Shown: in pieces, positions 6,480 through 13,516 of the stretch
Position numbering within the stretch: position 1 is the first letter of the stretch
Layout of the letters: each line of letters begins with the position of its first letter
DNA from: CAYXGE01 sp964464435
GTDB lineage: Bacteria > Pseudomonadota > Gammaproteobacteria > Burkholderiales > Methylophilaceae
Length of the DNA stretch: 17,708 nt
Direction: 5' to 3'
Assembly (NCBI GenBank): GCA_964464435.1
Contig: CAYXGE010000036.1
Location: 1 to 17,708 of the forward strand
The notes under the pieces: model-generated
The model's database searches: none
The model's input: the letters and a program-made list of their open reading frames with translations, nothing else
Told to the model about the DNA's origin: nothing
Made by a program: the position numbers and the translations under genes

Positions 6480-7490
6480 ATGTTTAAAGAGGCGCTCAAC
6501 CAACTGCTCAATCGACAAGATTTGTCGCATGCGCAAATGTTGCAAGTGATGCAACAAGTCATGAGCGGCGAACTAAGCCCCGTGCAAATTTCAGCTTTAT
6601 TAATTGCCTTGCGCATGAAAGGTGAAACTGTTGATGAAATTGCGGCTGCTGCAACGGTGATGCGTCAACTATCTACCAAGGTTGAGATTCAAAATAAAAC
6701 CCATTTGGTAGATACTTGTGGTACTGGCGGTGATGGCATACAAACCTTTAACGTTTCAACCGTATCTGCTTTTGTGGCAGCTGCTGCTGGCGCTAAAGTC
6801 GCTAAACATGGCGGACGGTCTGTTTCTAGCACCTGCGGCAGTGCCGATGTGCTTGAGGCTTTGGGCGTGAATGTGAATAAAACACCGCAAGAGGTAGCGC
6901 AAAGTGTAGCTGAAATTGGCATAGGCTTTATGTTCGCGCCCAATCATCATAGTGCAATGAAACACGCCGCGCCAGTGCGCAAAGAGTTAGGTGTGCGCAC
7001 ACTATTTAATTTGCTAGGTCCGCTTACCAACCCTGCTAGTGCCAAGCGCCAAGTGATGGGTGTGTTTGATCAAACCTTAACAACTAAGCTTGCGCAAGTG
7101 TTACAAAAGCTGGGTTCTGAGCACGTGATGGTGGTGCATGGCGCCGATGGCATGGATGAAATCTCCTTTACGGGTGATACTTACATTGCCGAACTAAAAG
7201 ATGGAAAAGTGACTGAATATACGGTCAACCCCAGCCAGTTTGGTATGCAAACGCATGCGTTGAGTGCCATACAAATTCAAAACGCAGAGCAATCAAAAGC
7301 CATGATTTTAGATGTGCTCGCTGGTAAGCATGGCGCGGCACGTGATATTGTTTTACTCAATGCAGGGGCGGCCATTTATGTTGCAGGTTTGGTTGATAGT
7401 CTGCAAGCAGGCATTTTAAAAGCAGCAGAAGTGATTGATAGCGGTGCCGCCAAAGAAAAATTGGGGCAATTGGTAAAGATTTCTATGTAA
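6480..7490 (+). CDS. trpD: Anthranilate phosphoribosyltransferase
   Basis: TrpD transfers the phosphoribosyl group from PRPP to anthranilate, giving N-(5-phosphoribosyl)anthranilate. The 336-residue protein shows the family's helical N-terminus (about 1-65), the PRPP/pyrophosphate-binding VDTCGTGGDG at 77-86, NVSTVSAFVAAAAG, KHGGRSVSSTCGSADVLEALG at about 109-129, FMFAPNHHSAMKHAAPVRKELGVRT and FNLLGPLTNPA. All are intact and of normal length. It follows trpG with a two-base gap, consistent with one operon. The next two genes are not trp genes, which separates trpD from trpC; in many betaproteobacteria trpD and trpC are adjacent. Confidence 0.98.
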   Translation: MFKEALNQLLNRQDLSHAQMLQVMQQVMSGELSPVQISALLIALRMKGETVDEIAAAATVMRQLSTKVEIQNKTHLVDTCGTGGDGIQTFNVSTVSAFVAAAAGAKVAKHGGRSVSSTCGSADVLEALGVNVNKTPQEVAQSVAEIGIGFMFAPNHHSAMKHAAPVRKELGVRTLFNLLGPLTNPASAKRQVMGVFDQTLTTKLAQVLQKLGSEHVMVVHGADGMDEISFTGDTYIAELKDGKVTEYTVNPSQFGMQTHALSAIQIQNAEQSKAMILDVLAGKHGAARDIVLLNAGAAIYVAGLVDSLQAGILKAAEVIDSGAAKEKLGQLVKISM

Positions 7491-7499
7491 GGTTAGGCA

Positions 7500-8105
7500 A
7501 TGGCAACACGTACACCCGCCGAAACGCGCGCTTACGCAAATGTCAAAATGGATGAGTTTTTTAGTACGGTGCCACCAGAAATCAAGGCACAGGTGGTTGC
7601 TTTGCCGCAAAAAATACAGCGCATGAATGCGCGGCCTATCATCAAGTTAAAAGAAGTATTAAATACCGCAGATAAAATATTTGACTACGCAGGAAAATTT
7701 GCCGCATGCGCCCGTGGGTGCGGCCATTGCTGTCATGTTTCAGTGCCTATTACTGAGTTTGAGGCGCAGTTTATCGCTCAAGGCATAGGCGTTAAAGCAG
7801 TTACAGTAAAGCAAAGCAAGCGACCTGATATTACTAGTTTTGGTAGCCATACACCTTGTCCGTTTTTGGCCAATGGCGAGTGTTCAATTTATGAAGTAAG
7901 GCCGCTCACTTGTAGAATGCATATGAATTTTGATCAAGACAACTACTGGTGTTTACATGAAAACTGGCAAAGGCCAGAAGCGGAAATCCCACGTCCAAAC
8001 ATTCAACCTTTAGAGCAGGCTTACCATATGTTGCCTGCAAAAACACAACCGATTGTGGCAGATATACGTGACTTTTTTCCTCAAGGTCGTAATACCAAAT
8101 GTTAA
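7500..8105 (+). CDS. YkgJ-family cysteine cluster protein
   Basis: This 201-residue protein matches the CxxCxxCC (YkgJ-type) zinc/iron-chelating family. Cysteines lie at C70, C74, C77 and C78 in CARGCGHCCH, then C120 in TPCPFL, C128 in GECSIYEVRPLTCR, C138, and C151 in YWCLH. The order C..C..CC, PC.FL, C.IY..RP..CR is the family pattern. The metal bound and the function are not established for most members. The N-terminal 60 residues are helical-looking and lack a signal peptide, so it should be cytoplasmic. It begins 9 bases after trpD, and the next gene's start overlaps its last codons, placing it inside the trp transcription unit. Whether it has any role in tryptophan synthesis is unknown. 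Confidence 0.88.
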   Translation: MATRTPAETRAYANVKMDEFFSTVPPEIKAQVVALPQKIQRMNARPIIKLKEVLNTADKIFDYAGKFAACARGCGHCCHVSVPITEFEAQFIAQGIGVKAVTVKQSKRPDITSFGSHTPCPFLANGECSIYEVRPLTCRMHMNFDQDNYWCLHENWQRPEAEIPRPNIQPLEQAYHMLPAKTQPIVADIRDFFPQGRNTKC

Positions 8106-8524
8106 GAATATTGGTCTTAGCCATCGTTCTTGTATTGATTGGCTGTCGCGCTGAGTCAACACAAGTCAAAGCAGAGCCAGTTGCGCTTACCAGCTCAAAT
8201 GCACTAGAAGATGCCTATGCGCGTAAACTATCGGATGTTTGGTTAGAAGGGCAAGGCGAAGTAGTAAAATTATTGGCAGATGACAATAAAGGTGCGCGTC
8301 ACCAAAAGTTTTTGGTCAGCATTAGCAATGGTAAAACCTTACTATTTGCCCACAATATAGACCTTGCACCGCGCATAGATGACTTAAAAGTGGGCGATAC
8401 CATTAGCTTTAGGGGCGAATACGTTTACAATCCTAAAGGTGGGGTGATGCACTGGACACATCACGACCCAAAGGGGCAACAAGCAGGTGGCTGGATTATA
8501 CTTAACGGAAAGACTTATCAATAA
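8099..8524 (+). CDS. DUF3465 lipoprotein
   Basis: The 141-residue protein resembles the DUF3465 family from memory of its motifs: GEVVKLLADDNKGARHQKF (about 53-71), LLFAHNIDLAPRIDDLKVGD (81-100), FRGEYVYNPKGG (104-115) and MHWTHHDPKG (117-126), ending in GGWIILNGKTYQ. A hydrophobic leader ends in a lipobox LIGC with Cys16, so it is probably a lipid-anchored envelope protein; the core may be a small beta-barrel with a His-rich surface (inference). Its ATG overlaps the end of the YkgJ-type gene by 7 bases, and trpC starts two bases after its stop, so translation coupling is likely. Biological function is unknown. Confidence 0.85.
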   Translation: MLRILVLAIVLVLIGCRAESTQVKAEPVALTSSNALEDAYARKLSDVWLEGQGEVVKLLADDNKGARHQKFLVSISNGKTLLFAHNIDLAPRIDDLKVGDTISFRGEYVYNPKGGVMHWTHHDPKGQQAGGWIILNGKTYQ

Positions 8525-8526
8525 TT

Positions 8527-9315
8527 ATGTCAGATATACTTAATAAAATACTAGCCACCAAGCGCGAAGAAATTGCCAAAGCAAAAGCCATCAAGTCATT
8601 TGACCAAATGATGGCAGAAGCGCATAGTCAGCCGGACCCGCGCGACTTTGTAGGTAATATTGTTAAAAAAGTAGATGCAGATCAACCAGCGGTGATAGCG
8701 GAAATTAAAAAGGCAAGCCCATCAAAAGGTGTCATTCGTGAAAATTTTAACCCAGCAGAAATTGCTAAAAGCTATGAAAAAGCGGGGGCTGCTTGTCTTT
8801 CAGTGCTGACCGATGAACAATATTTTCAAGGTTCGGCAGACTATTTAAAACAAGCACGTAAGGCATGCAAACTGCCCGTATTGCGTAAAGACTTTATGAT
8901 AGACCCATATCAAGTGTATGAGGCACGCGCCATGGGAGCAGACTGTATTTTGCTGATTGTCGCTGCGCTTGAACTTGAACAAATGCAAGCCTTAGAAGAA
9001 GTGGCCCATGATTTGGGCATGGCAGTATTGGTGGAAGTGCATAACGCGGAAGAATTAACGCTGGCCTTGCAACTAGAAACACCGCTAATAGGCATAAATA
9101 ACCGTAACTTGCGCACATTTGATGTCACCTTACAAACCACTTTAGACTTACTAGAAAAACTGCCTGAAGACCGTTTTGTGATTACCGAGTCAGGCATTTT
9201 TACTGCTGAAGATGTTGCGTTAATGCGTAGCAATAATGTGCATGGCTTTTTAGTAGGAGAGGCATTTATGCGGCAAGAAGACCCAGGTGCCGAGCTCTTG
9301 CGAGTATTTTCATGA
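8527..9315 (+). CDS. trpC: Indole-3-glycerol-phosphate synthase
   Basis: TrpC closes the indole ring, converting 1-(2-carboxyphenylamino)-1-deoxyribulose 5-phosphate to indole-3-glycerol phosphate with loss of CO2 and water. The 262-residue TIM barrel has VIAEIKKASPSKG (56-68, with catalytic E59 and K61), LPVLRKDFMIDPYQV (116-130, K121), LIGINNRNLRTFDV, ITESGIF and FLVGEAFMR. It is a single-domain synthase; there is no fused TrpF phosphoribosylanthranilate isomerase, so TrpF must be encoded elsewhere. It is the last gene of the unit that starts with trpE and lies two bases downstream of the DUF3465 gene. About 110 bases separate it from hemB. Confidence 0.98.
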   Translation: MSDILNKILATKREEIAKAKAIKSFDQMMAEAHSQPDPRDFVGNIVKKVDADQPAVIAEIKKASPSKGVIRENFNPAEIAKSYEKAGAACLSVLTDEQYFQGSADYLKQARKACKLPVLRKDFMIDPYQVYEARAMGADCILLIVAALELEQMQALEEVAHDLGMAVLVEVHNAEELTLALQLETPLIGINNRNLRTFDVTLQTTLDLLEKLPEDRFVITESGIFTAEDVALMRSNNVHGFLVGEAFMRQEDPGAELLRVFS

Positions 9316-9424
9316 GTGTGTCAAATCGCGTTGTTTGTCAGGGCTTGCCTTACAACTTGTAATGTGTTCGCCCCTCTGCCAAGCGCTTCATAGCGTTTAG
9401 GAAAATATAGTAGACGAGGTAGTT

Positions 9425-10420
9425 ATGACCAATCAATTTTTAGCAATCCGCCCGCGCCGTATGCGTAAAGACGAGTTTTCGCGTCGCCTAATGCGTGAAA
9501 ATGTACTGACGACCAATGATTTAATCTACCCAGTATTTGTATTAGAAGGTGAAAATACTATAGAAGAGGTCAAATCCATGCCTGGCGTTCAGCGCCAAAG
9601 CCTAGATGTGTTACTTAAAACAGCGGCTGAATGTGTTAAGTTAGGTATTCCTGCATTGGCAATTTTTCCAGTGGTACCGCAAGCATTTAAAAGTTTAGAT
9701 GCAGCAGAAGCCTACAACCCTAACGGTTTAGTTCCGCGCACGGTTAAGGCGCTTAAGCAGGCATTTCCAGAGTTGGGGGTAATTACAGATATTGCATTGG
9801 ATCCCTATACTACGCATGGGCAAGATGGCTTAATTGATGACACAGGCTACGTACTCAATGATGAAACTGTTGAAGTGCTAGTCAAACAAGCGTTGTGTCA
9901 TGCATCATCAGGCGCGGATGTAGTTGCACCAAGTGATATGATGGACGGGCGGATTGGCGCGATTCGCGATGCCTTAGAAGACGCTGGCTTTATTCACACT
10001 AAAATTCTCGCTTACTCCGCCAAATATGCCAGCGCGTTTTACGGCCCATTTAGAGATGCCGTTGGATCTTCAGCCAACTTAGGTAAAGGCAACAAATATA
10101 ATTACCAAATGGACCCTGCCAATTCAGATGAGGCCATTAAAGAAGTGGCTTTAGATATTGAAGAAGGTGCAGATATGGTGATGGTTAAGCCTGGTATGCC
10201 CTATTTAGATATTGTCAGCCGCGTCAAACAAGAGTTTGGAGTGCCAACCTTTGCTTATCATGTGAGTGGCGAATACGCCATGCTCAAAGCCGCTGCGCAA
10301 AACGGCTGGCTGGATGAAAAAGCCTGTGTGCTAGAAGCAATGCTAGGGTTTAAACGCGCTGGGGCAGATGGTGTGCTGACGTATTTTGCAATGGATATCG
10401 CTCGCTGGTTAAAGGCATAA
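9425..10420 (+). CDS. hemB: Delta-aminolevulinic acid dehydratase (porphobilinogen synthase), zinc-independent type
   Basis: HemB condenses two molecules of 5-aminolevulinate to porphobilinogen. The 331-residue protein has the two Schiff-base lysines: K200 in YSAKYASAFYGPFRDA and K255 in MVKPGMPYLDI. The metal region reads DIALDPYTTHGQDGLID (122-138): the positions that carry the zinc-binding cysteine triad in other bacteria and animals are Ala and Asp here, as in the magnesium-type enzyme of Pseudomonas aeruginosa. The enzyme is therefore expected not to need catalytic zinc. The ATG follows GAGGT by five bases. It is on the same strand as the trp genes but separated by a 110-base gap, so it may have its own promoter; I could not identify one with confidence. 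Confidence 0.98.
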   Translation: MTNQFLAIRPRRMRKDEFSRRLMRENVLTTNDLIYPVFVLEGENTIEEVKSMPGVQRQSLDVLLKTAAECVKLGIPALAIFPVVPQAFKSLDAAEAYNPNGLVPRTVKALKQAFPELGVITDIALDPYTTHGQDGLIDDTGYVLNDETVEVLVKQALCHASSGADVVAPSDMMDGRIGAIRDALEDAGFIHTKILAYSAKYASAFYGPFRDAVGSSANLGKGNKYNYQMDPANSDEAIKEVALDIEEGADMVMVKPGMPYLDIVSRVKQEFGVPTFAYHVSGEYAMLKAAAQNGWLDEKACVLEAMLGFKRAGADGVLTYFAMDIARWLKA

Positions 10421-10443
10421 ATTAAGACTTTAATTAAGACTTA
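10420..10443. repeat. Two tandem copies of a 12-bp AT-rich unit
   Basis: AATTAAGACTTT (10420-10431) is followed by AATTAAGACTTA (10432-10443). It begins on the last base of the hemB stop codon and overlaps the end of the minus-strand ORF that enters the assembly gap. Too short to assign a role. Confidence 0.5.
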
Positions 10444-10601
10444 ATAGCTAAATTATTCCAAAATTTCATCAGCATNNNNNNNNNNNNNNNNNNNNNNNNN
10501 NNNNNNNNNNNNNNNNNNNNNNNNNNNNNNNNNNNNNNNNNNNNNNNNNNNNNNNNNNNNNNNNNNNNNNNNNNNACATAAGCAATGTGTTGATATGGCA
10601 T
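10434..10601 (-). CDS. Small ORF interrupted by the assembly gap, unknown product
   Basis: On the right of the N run, a minus-strand ATG (10601-10599) is preceded by AAAGGTGA with good spacing and encodes MPYQHIAYV before the gap. On the left, a minus-strand frame reads MLMKFWNNLAIKS and stops at TAA (10436-10434). With the gap counted as 100 bases the two frames coincide (56 codons), but 100 N is a placeholder length, so this may be one gene of any size or two separate genes. The strong Shine-Dalgarno sequence makes the 5' end the more credible part. The peptide fragments are too short for me to recognise a family. The gene would converge on hemB. Confidence 0.4.
   Translation of the reverse strand: MPYQHIAYXXXXXXXXXXXXXXXXXXXXXXXXXXXXXXXXXXMLMKFWNNLAIKS
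10476..10575. other. Assembly gap (100 N)
   Basis: Exactly 100 undetermined bases, the usual placeholder for a scaffold join of unknown size. Sequence on either side is AT-rich. Gene content inside is unknown, and order across the join relies on the scaffolding. Confidence 0.99.
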
Positions 10602-10843
10602 ATCAATCACCTTTATGAATCATAAGCTTACAGTGCGCTTAACAGATGCTATTGTCAAGTTTATATTGCTAGCAGAATAAAGAAAATTATTTGATGTTTG
10701 AATTAGTGATGAGAATTTAGATAAATAAAACAATGTAAACGAATGTTTTTGATATGACAAATACTTTACTTATTAATATTGAACCAAGTAAAGACATAAC
10801 ATTAATTTACACTTTAATGACTGATTATAAGGCTAAGCTTGTT
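10602..10843. other. AT-rich intergenic region with one inverted repeat
   Basis: No convincing ORF is present on either strand. The only structure I see is CTTTACTT (10764-10771) against AAGTAAAG (10786-10793), a perfect 8-bp inverted repeat with a 14-base loop. It lies 50-80 bases past the stop of the BLUF gene but has no flanking T run, so it is at best a weak terminator. The part nearest the gap should hold the promoter of the interrupted minus-strand ORF. Confidence 0.5.
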
Positions 10844-11278
10844 TTATGCAACATGGTCTTGCGCCAGTTTGCCCCAAAATTCCAGCAACATCTGCAAACC
10901 TTTGCAATAGCGACTATGTTTTCTTGTGCGTAGAATATTACTACACCAAATAGCATGTGTGGATTTTTGAATCTCAGTTTTAGGCGGGTAGCTAAAGCCC
11001 ATAGACCACTGCTCGAAATAGGGTGTTTTTGAGGTTCCTCTTGCCACTTCAATAATATGATGGTGCTTTCTAGAGGCTTTAATACGTGCATAAACTGCAT
11101 TAACACTATCTACATGGCCTTCAAAAAATTCAAAAAAGGTGTTGTGATGGTATAGCAAAATACCAGTCACCCCTAATTTTTGGTTGTTTGCGCGAGCCGA
11201 TACAATAATATCGTCGAGTTCAGTATCACTTAACGGATATTTAGTTTTACTCACAAAGGCAACATTGCAATAGCGCAC
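10844..11278 (-). CDS. BLUF-domain protein with substituted photoactive residues
   Basis: The 144-residue protein is a single BLUF (FAD-binding blue-light) domain with a short C-terminal helical tail, the layout of Slr1694/PixD. It aligns almost residue for residue with that protein: the LSDTELDDIIVSARANNQKLGVTGILLYH stretch (16-44, with N32), the EFFEG loop (50-54), and WSMGF (91-95, W91 and M93). The two residues that drive BLUF photochemistry are replaced: the usual Tyr8 is Phe and the usual Gln50 is Glu. Flavin binding may persist, but the normal hydrogen-bond switch should not work. The start is a GTG with AAGGA four bases ahead. It sits alone between the gap region and the protease gene, on the minus strand. 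Target or partner is unknown. Confidence 0.85.
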   Translation of the reverse strand: MRYCNVAFVSKTKYPLSDTELDDIIVSARANNQKLGVTGILLYHHNTFFEFFEGHVDSVNAVYARIKASRKHHHIIEVARGTSKTPYFEQWSMGFSYPPKTEIQKSTHAIWCSNILRTRKHSRYCKGLQMLLEFWGKLAQDHVA

Positions 11279-11378
11279 AAAATCCTTAATTATTTTATGT
11301 TTTAAGCATCATAAAACTATATTGTGTTACAGCCTTGAATATTACGTTAAAAAACGTAAATTTTATTAAGTAAAATCA

Positions 11379-12554
11379 TTATTCTTGTCTTCTAATCGGT
11401 TTTGGGCGCTTACCAATTAATATGCTTACATCAATTTCTTTTTGATTTCTAATCACGGTGAGCTTAGCTTCGGTTTGCGGTTTTAAGCCCGCAATCAAAT
11501 TGAGCATTTTTGAGCTGTCTTCAACTTCTATTCCATTAATTTTAATGAGTACATCACCTGCACGTAAACCACCCTTATGTGCCGGGCTATCTTGTAAAAC
11601 CCCAGCAATTAAAGCGCCTTTCTCTTGGTTAAGCTTAAACGACTCAGCGAGTTGTGGGTTAATGTCTTGCGCTTCAATCCCCACCCAACCACGAGTAACA
11701 CTACCTTGGCTAATAATTTGTTCCATTACTTGTTGCGCCAGATTAGAGGGTATGGCGAAGCCGATACCCATTGAGCCGCCGCTTTGTGAATAGATAGCGC
11801 TGTTGATACCCACAAGGTTGCCTTCATTGTCTACCAGCGCGCCACCTGAGTTACCTGGATTAATTGAAGCGTCGGTTTGAATGAAATTTTCAAAAGTATT
11901 AATCCCTAAATGGCTTCTGCCAAAAGCGCTGATAATGCCTTGAGTGACGGTCTGCCCCACGCCAAAAGGATTGCCTATGGCGAGAACGACATCGCCCACT
12001 TGATGTTTTTCAATAGGTGAAAAGGTAATGGCGGGTAAGTCTTTAATGTTAACCTTGAGCACGGCTAAATCTGTTTCAGGGTCAGTGCCTACAACGGTTG
12101 CGGGGAAGGTACGCCCATCGGCAAGCGCGACTTCAATTTCATCGGCGGCCTCTACCACATGGTTATTGGTAAGAATGTAACCTTCACTACTCACAATGAC
12201 CCCAGAACCTAAACTGTTGTCTGGTTTAGCTTCGTTATCTTGGTCGCCAAAAAAGTGTTTAAACATCGGGTCATCCATAAATGGATGCTGTTGGCGTATG
12301 GTGTTTTTCTTGCTCGTAAAAATATTGACGACAGAAGGCATCGCTTTTTTGGCTGCAACGCTGTAGGAACCAAGTGGCGCTGGCGCTGGTTGCGACTCTG
12401 CTTGTTTAATGACTATTTGCGGTTCAGACTTAGCATAGTTAGCCGAGGTTAACCCTGCATTATTCAACAGTTGCGGATAAAAACTTCTTATAACAAATAA
12501 AGCTGCGAGACTAATGGTCACAGTTTGTGCAAAAATAAGCCAAAGTTTACGCAT
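11379..12554 (-). CDS. DegS-like membrane-anchored serine protease (HtrA family, one PDZ domain)
   Basis: HtrA proteases handle damaged envelope proteins; single-PDZ, membrane-anchored members of the DegS type sense misfolded outer-membrane proteins. Here a hydrophobic N-terminal anchor (about 4-25) leads to a trypsin-like domain with the triad H132 (TNNHVVEA), D162 (ETDLAVLKV) and S236 (NPGNSGGAL), then one PDZ domain at about 280-375 (KGALIAGVLQDSPAHKGGLRAGD). The 391-residue length and single PDZ fit DegS rather than DegP or DegQ. The start at 12554 (MRKLWLIFAQ) is chosen because the membrane anchor begins there; an in-frame GTG at 12593 would overlap the divergent NIF3-like gene. No clear Shine-Dalgarno sequence. 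Neither the RseA-type anti-sigma target nor rpoE is in the window, so its role in sigma-E signalling is inference. Confidence 0.93.
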   Translation of the reverse strand: MRKLWLIFAQTVTISLAALFVIRSFYPQLLNNAGLTSANYAKSEPQIVIKQAESQPAPAPLGSYSVAAKKAMPSVVNIFTSKKNTIRQQHPFMDDPMFKHFFGDQDNEAKPDNSLGSGVIVSSEGYILTNNHVVEAADEIEVALADGRTFPATVVGTDPETDLAVLKVNIKDLPAITFSPIEKHQVGDVVLAIGNPFGVGQTVTQGIISAFGRSHLGINTFENFIQTDASINPGNSGGALVDNEGNLVGINSAIYSQSGGSMGIGFAIPSNLAQQVMEQIISQGSVTRGWVGIEAQDINPQLAESFKLNQEKGALIAGVLQDSPAHKGGLRAGDVLIKINGIEVEDSSKMLNLIAGLKPQTEAKLTVIRNQKEIDVSILIGKRPKPIRRQE

Positions 12555-12573
12555 AAAACAGAAAAGATACCCT

Positions 12574-13320
12574 ATGAATATTAATGAACTCACTGATTAT
12601 ACAGCAGAATTGCTTCAAATAGCGCGATTCAAAGACTATTGTCCAAATGGTTTGCAAGTTTCAGGTAGAACTGAAATTAAAAAAATTGTGTCAGGGGTTA
12701 CTGCAAGCATGGCGCTTCTCAAAGCAGCGCAAGCTGCCAATGCAGACGCCATATTGGTACATCATGGATACTTTTGGAAAAGTGAGGATTCGCGTGTCAT
12801 TGGCCTGAAACGCGAACGTATTAAATTTTTGCTTGAACATGACTTAAATCTACTCGCCTATCATTTGCCCTTAGATGCGCATACCGCTTTGGGTAACAAC
12901 GCACAACTGGGTGATTTGATGCAAATCAATATTAAACAATGGGGTGGAGAGCAAAATATCGTTGCTATGGGTGAGTTAAATAATGCGCAAGAATTAAATT
13001 TTTTTGCAAATACTCTAAGTGAAAAACTATTGCGAAAAACCTTAGTCATAGGTGAGTTAACTAAATCTGTAAAACAAATTGCTTGGTGTACAGGGGCGGC
13101 GCAACAGTACATTGAGGTTGCTGTAGAAATGGGCGCGGATGTTTTTATTAGCGGTGAAATTTCTGAGCAAACAGTGCATATTGCGCGTGAATCAGGCGTT
13201 GCCTATATTGCAGCTGGACACCATGCGACGGAACGATATGGCGTGCAGGCGCTTGGTCAGCATTTAGCACAAAAATTTGGGATAAAACATCAATATATTG
13301 ATATCGATAATCCAGTGTAA
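12574..13320 (+). CDS. NIF3/YbgI-family dinuclear-metal protein
   Basis: A 248-residue NIF3-like protein (also annotated as GTP cyclohydrolase I type 2 or NGG1p-interacting factor). The dinuclear metal ligands are visible: H63 and H64 in LVHHGYFWK, H97 and D101 in AYHLPLDAH, and H216 and E220 in AAGHHATERYG, at nearly the same numbering as E. coli YbgI. Family members form toroidal hexamers; the physiological substrate is unsettled. The start at 12574 gives the standard N-terminus MNINELTDYTAELL; an in-frame upstream ATG at 12514 would run through the divergent protease gene. The position between a DegS-like gene and petABC is common in betaproteobacteria (from memory). The gap to the divergent gene is only 19 bases. 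Confidence 0.95.
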   Translation: MNINELTDYTAELLQIARFKDYCPNGLQVSGRTEIKKIVSGVTASMALLKAAQAANADAILVHHGYFWKSEDSRVIGLKRERIKFLLEHDLNLLAYHLPLDAHTALGNNAQLGDLMQINIKQWGGEQNIVAMGELNNAQELNFFANTLSEKLLRKTLVIGELTKSVKQIAWCTGAAQQYIEVAVEMGADVFISGEISEQTVHIARESGVAYIAAGHHATERYGVQALGQHLAQKFGIKHQYIDIDNPV

Positions 13321-13516
13321 TCGACGTAATTCATGGCTTAAATGCGGATTTCAGTTTAAGTTTTGGTTGTAAAGTTGTAGAATAGCAGAGTTAAAATGGT
13401 TTTATTTCTAGCTTTAACTTCATACAAATATTGTTTTAATAAGATAAGTACGTACACATTTTGCTTCTGAGATGTACGTTTTAATGATGAAATCGCCTTA
13501 AGTTTAAGGGTGTGAG
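13321..13516 (+). promoter_or_regulatory. petABC upstream region with an inverted repeat
   Basis: No gene fits here. A TAGAAT (13378-13383) is a possible -10 box but lacks a good -35 partner. Closer to petA, ACGTACA (13450-13456) and TGTACGT (13473-13479) form a perfect 7-bp inverted repeat with a 16-base spacer, about 40 bases before the petA ATG. It could be an operator or a leader hairpin. Confidence 0.35.

Noticed and set aside
8894..9233. Minus-strand ORFs opposite trpC
   Set aside because: Antisense to intact trpC; no ribosome-binding site or family motif.
9350..9362. Palindrome TTACAACTTGTAA between trpC and hemB as an operator or terminator
   Set aside because: A single-base loop and AT-rich arms rule out a terminator, and one short palindrome is not enough to claim an operator.
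10825..11106. Second minus-strand ORF overlapping the BLUF gene, considered as a frameshifted part of it
   Set aside because: The BLUF frame is open and complete from FAD-binding core to C-terminal helix, so no frameshift is needed.
12555..12593. Upstream GTG start for the DegS-like protease
   Set aside because: It would overlap the NIF3-like gene and add residues before the membrane anchor, with no ribosome-binding site.
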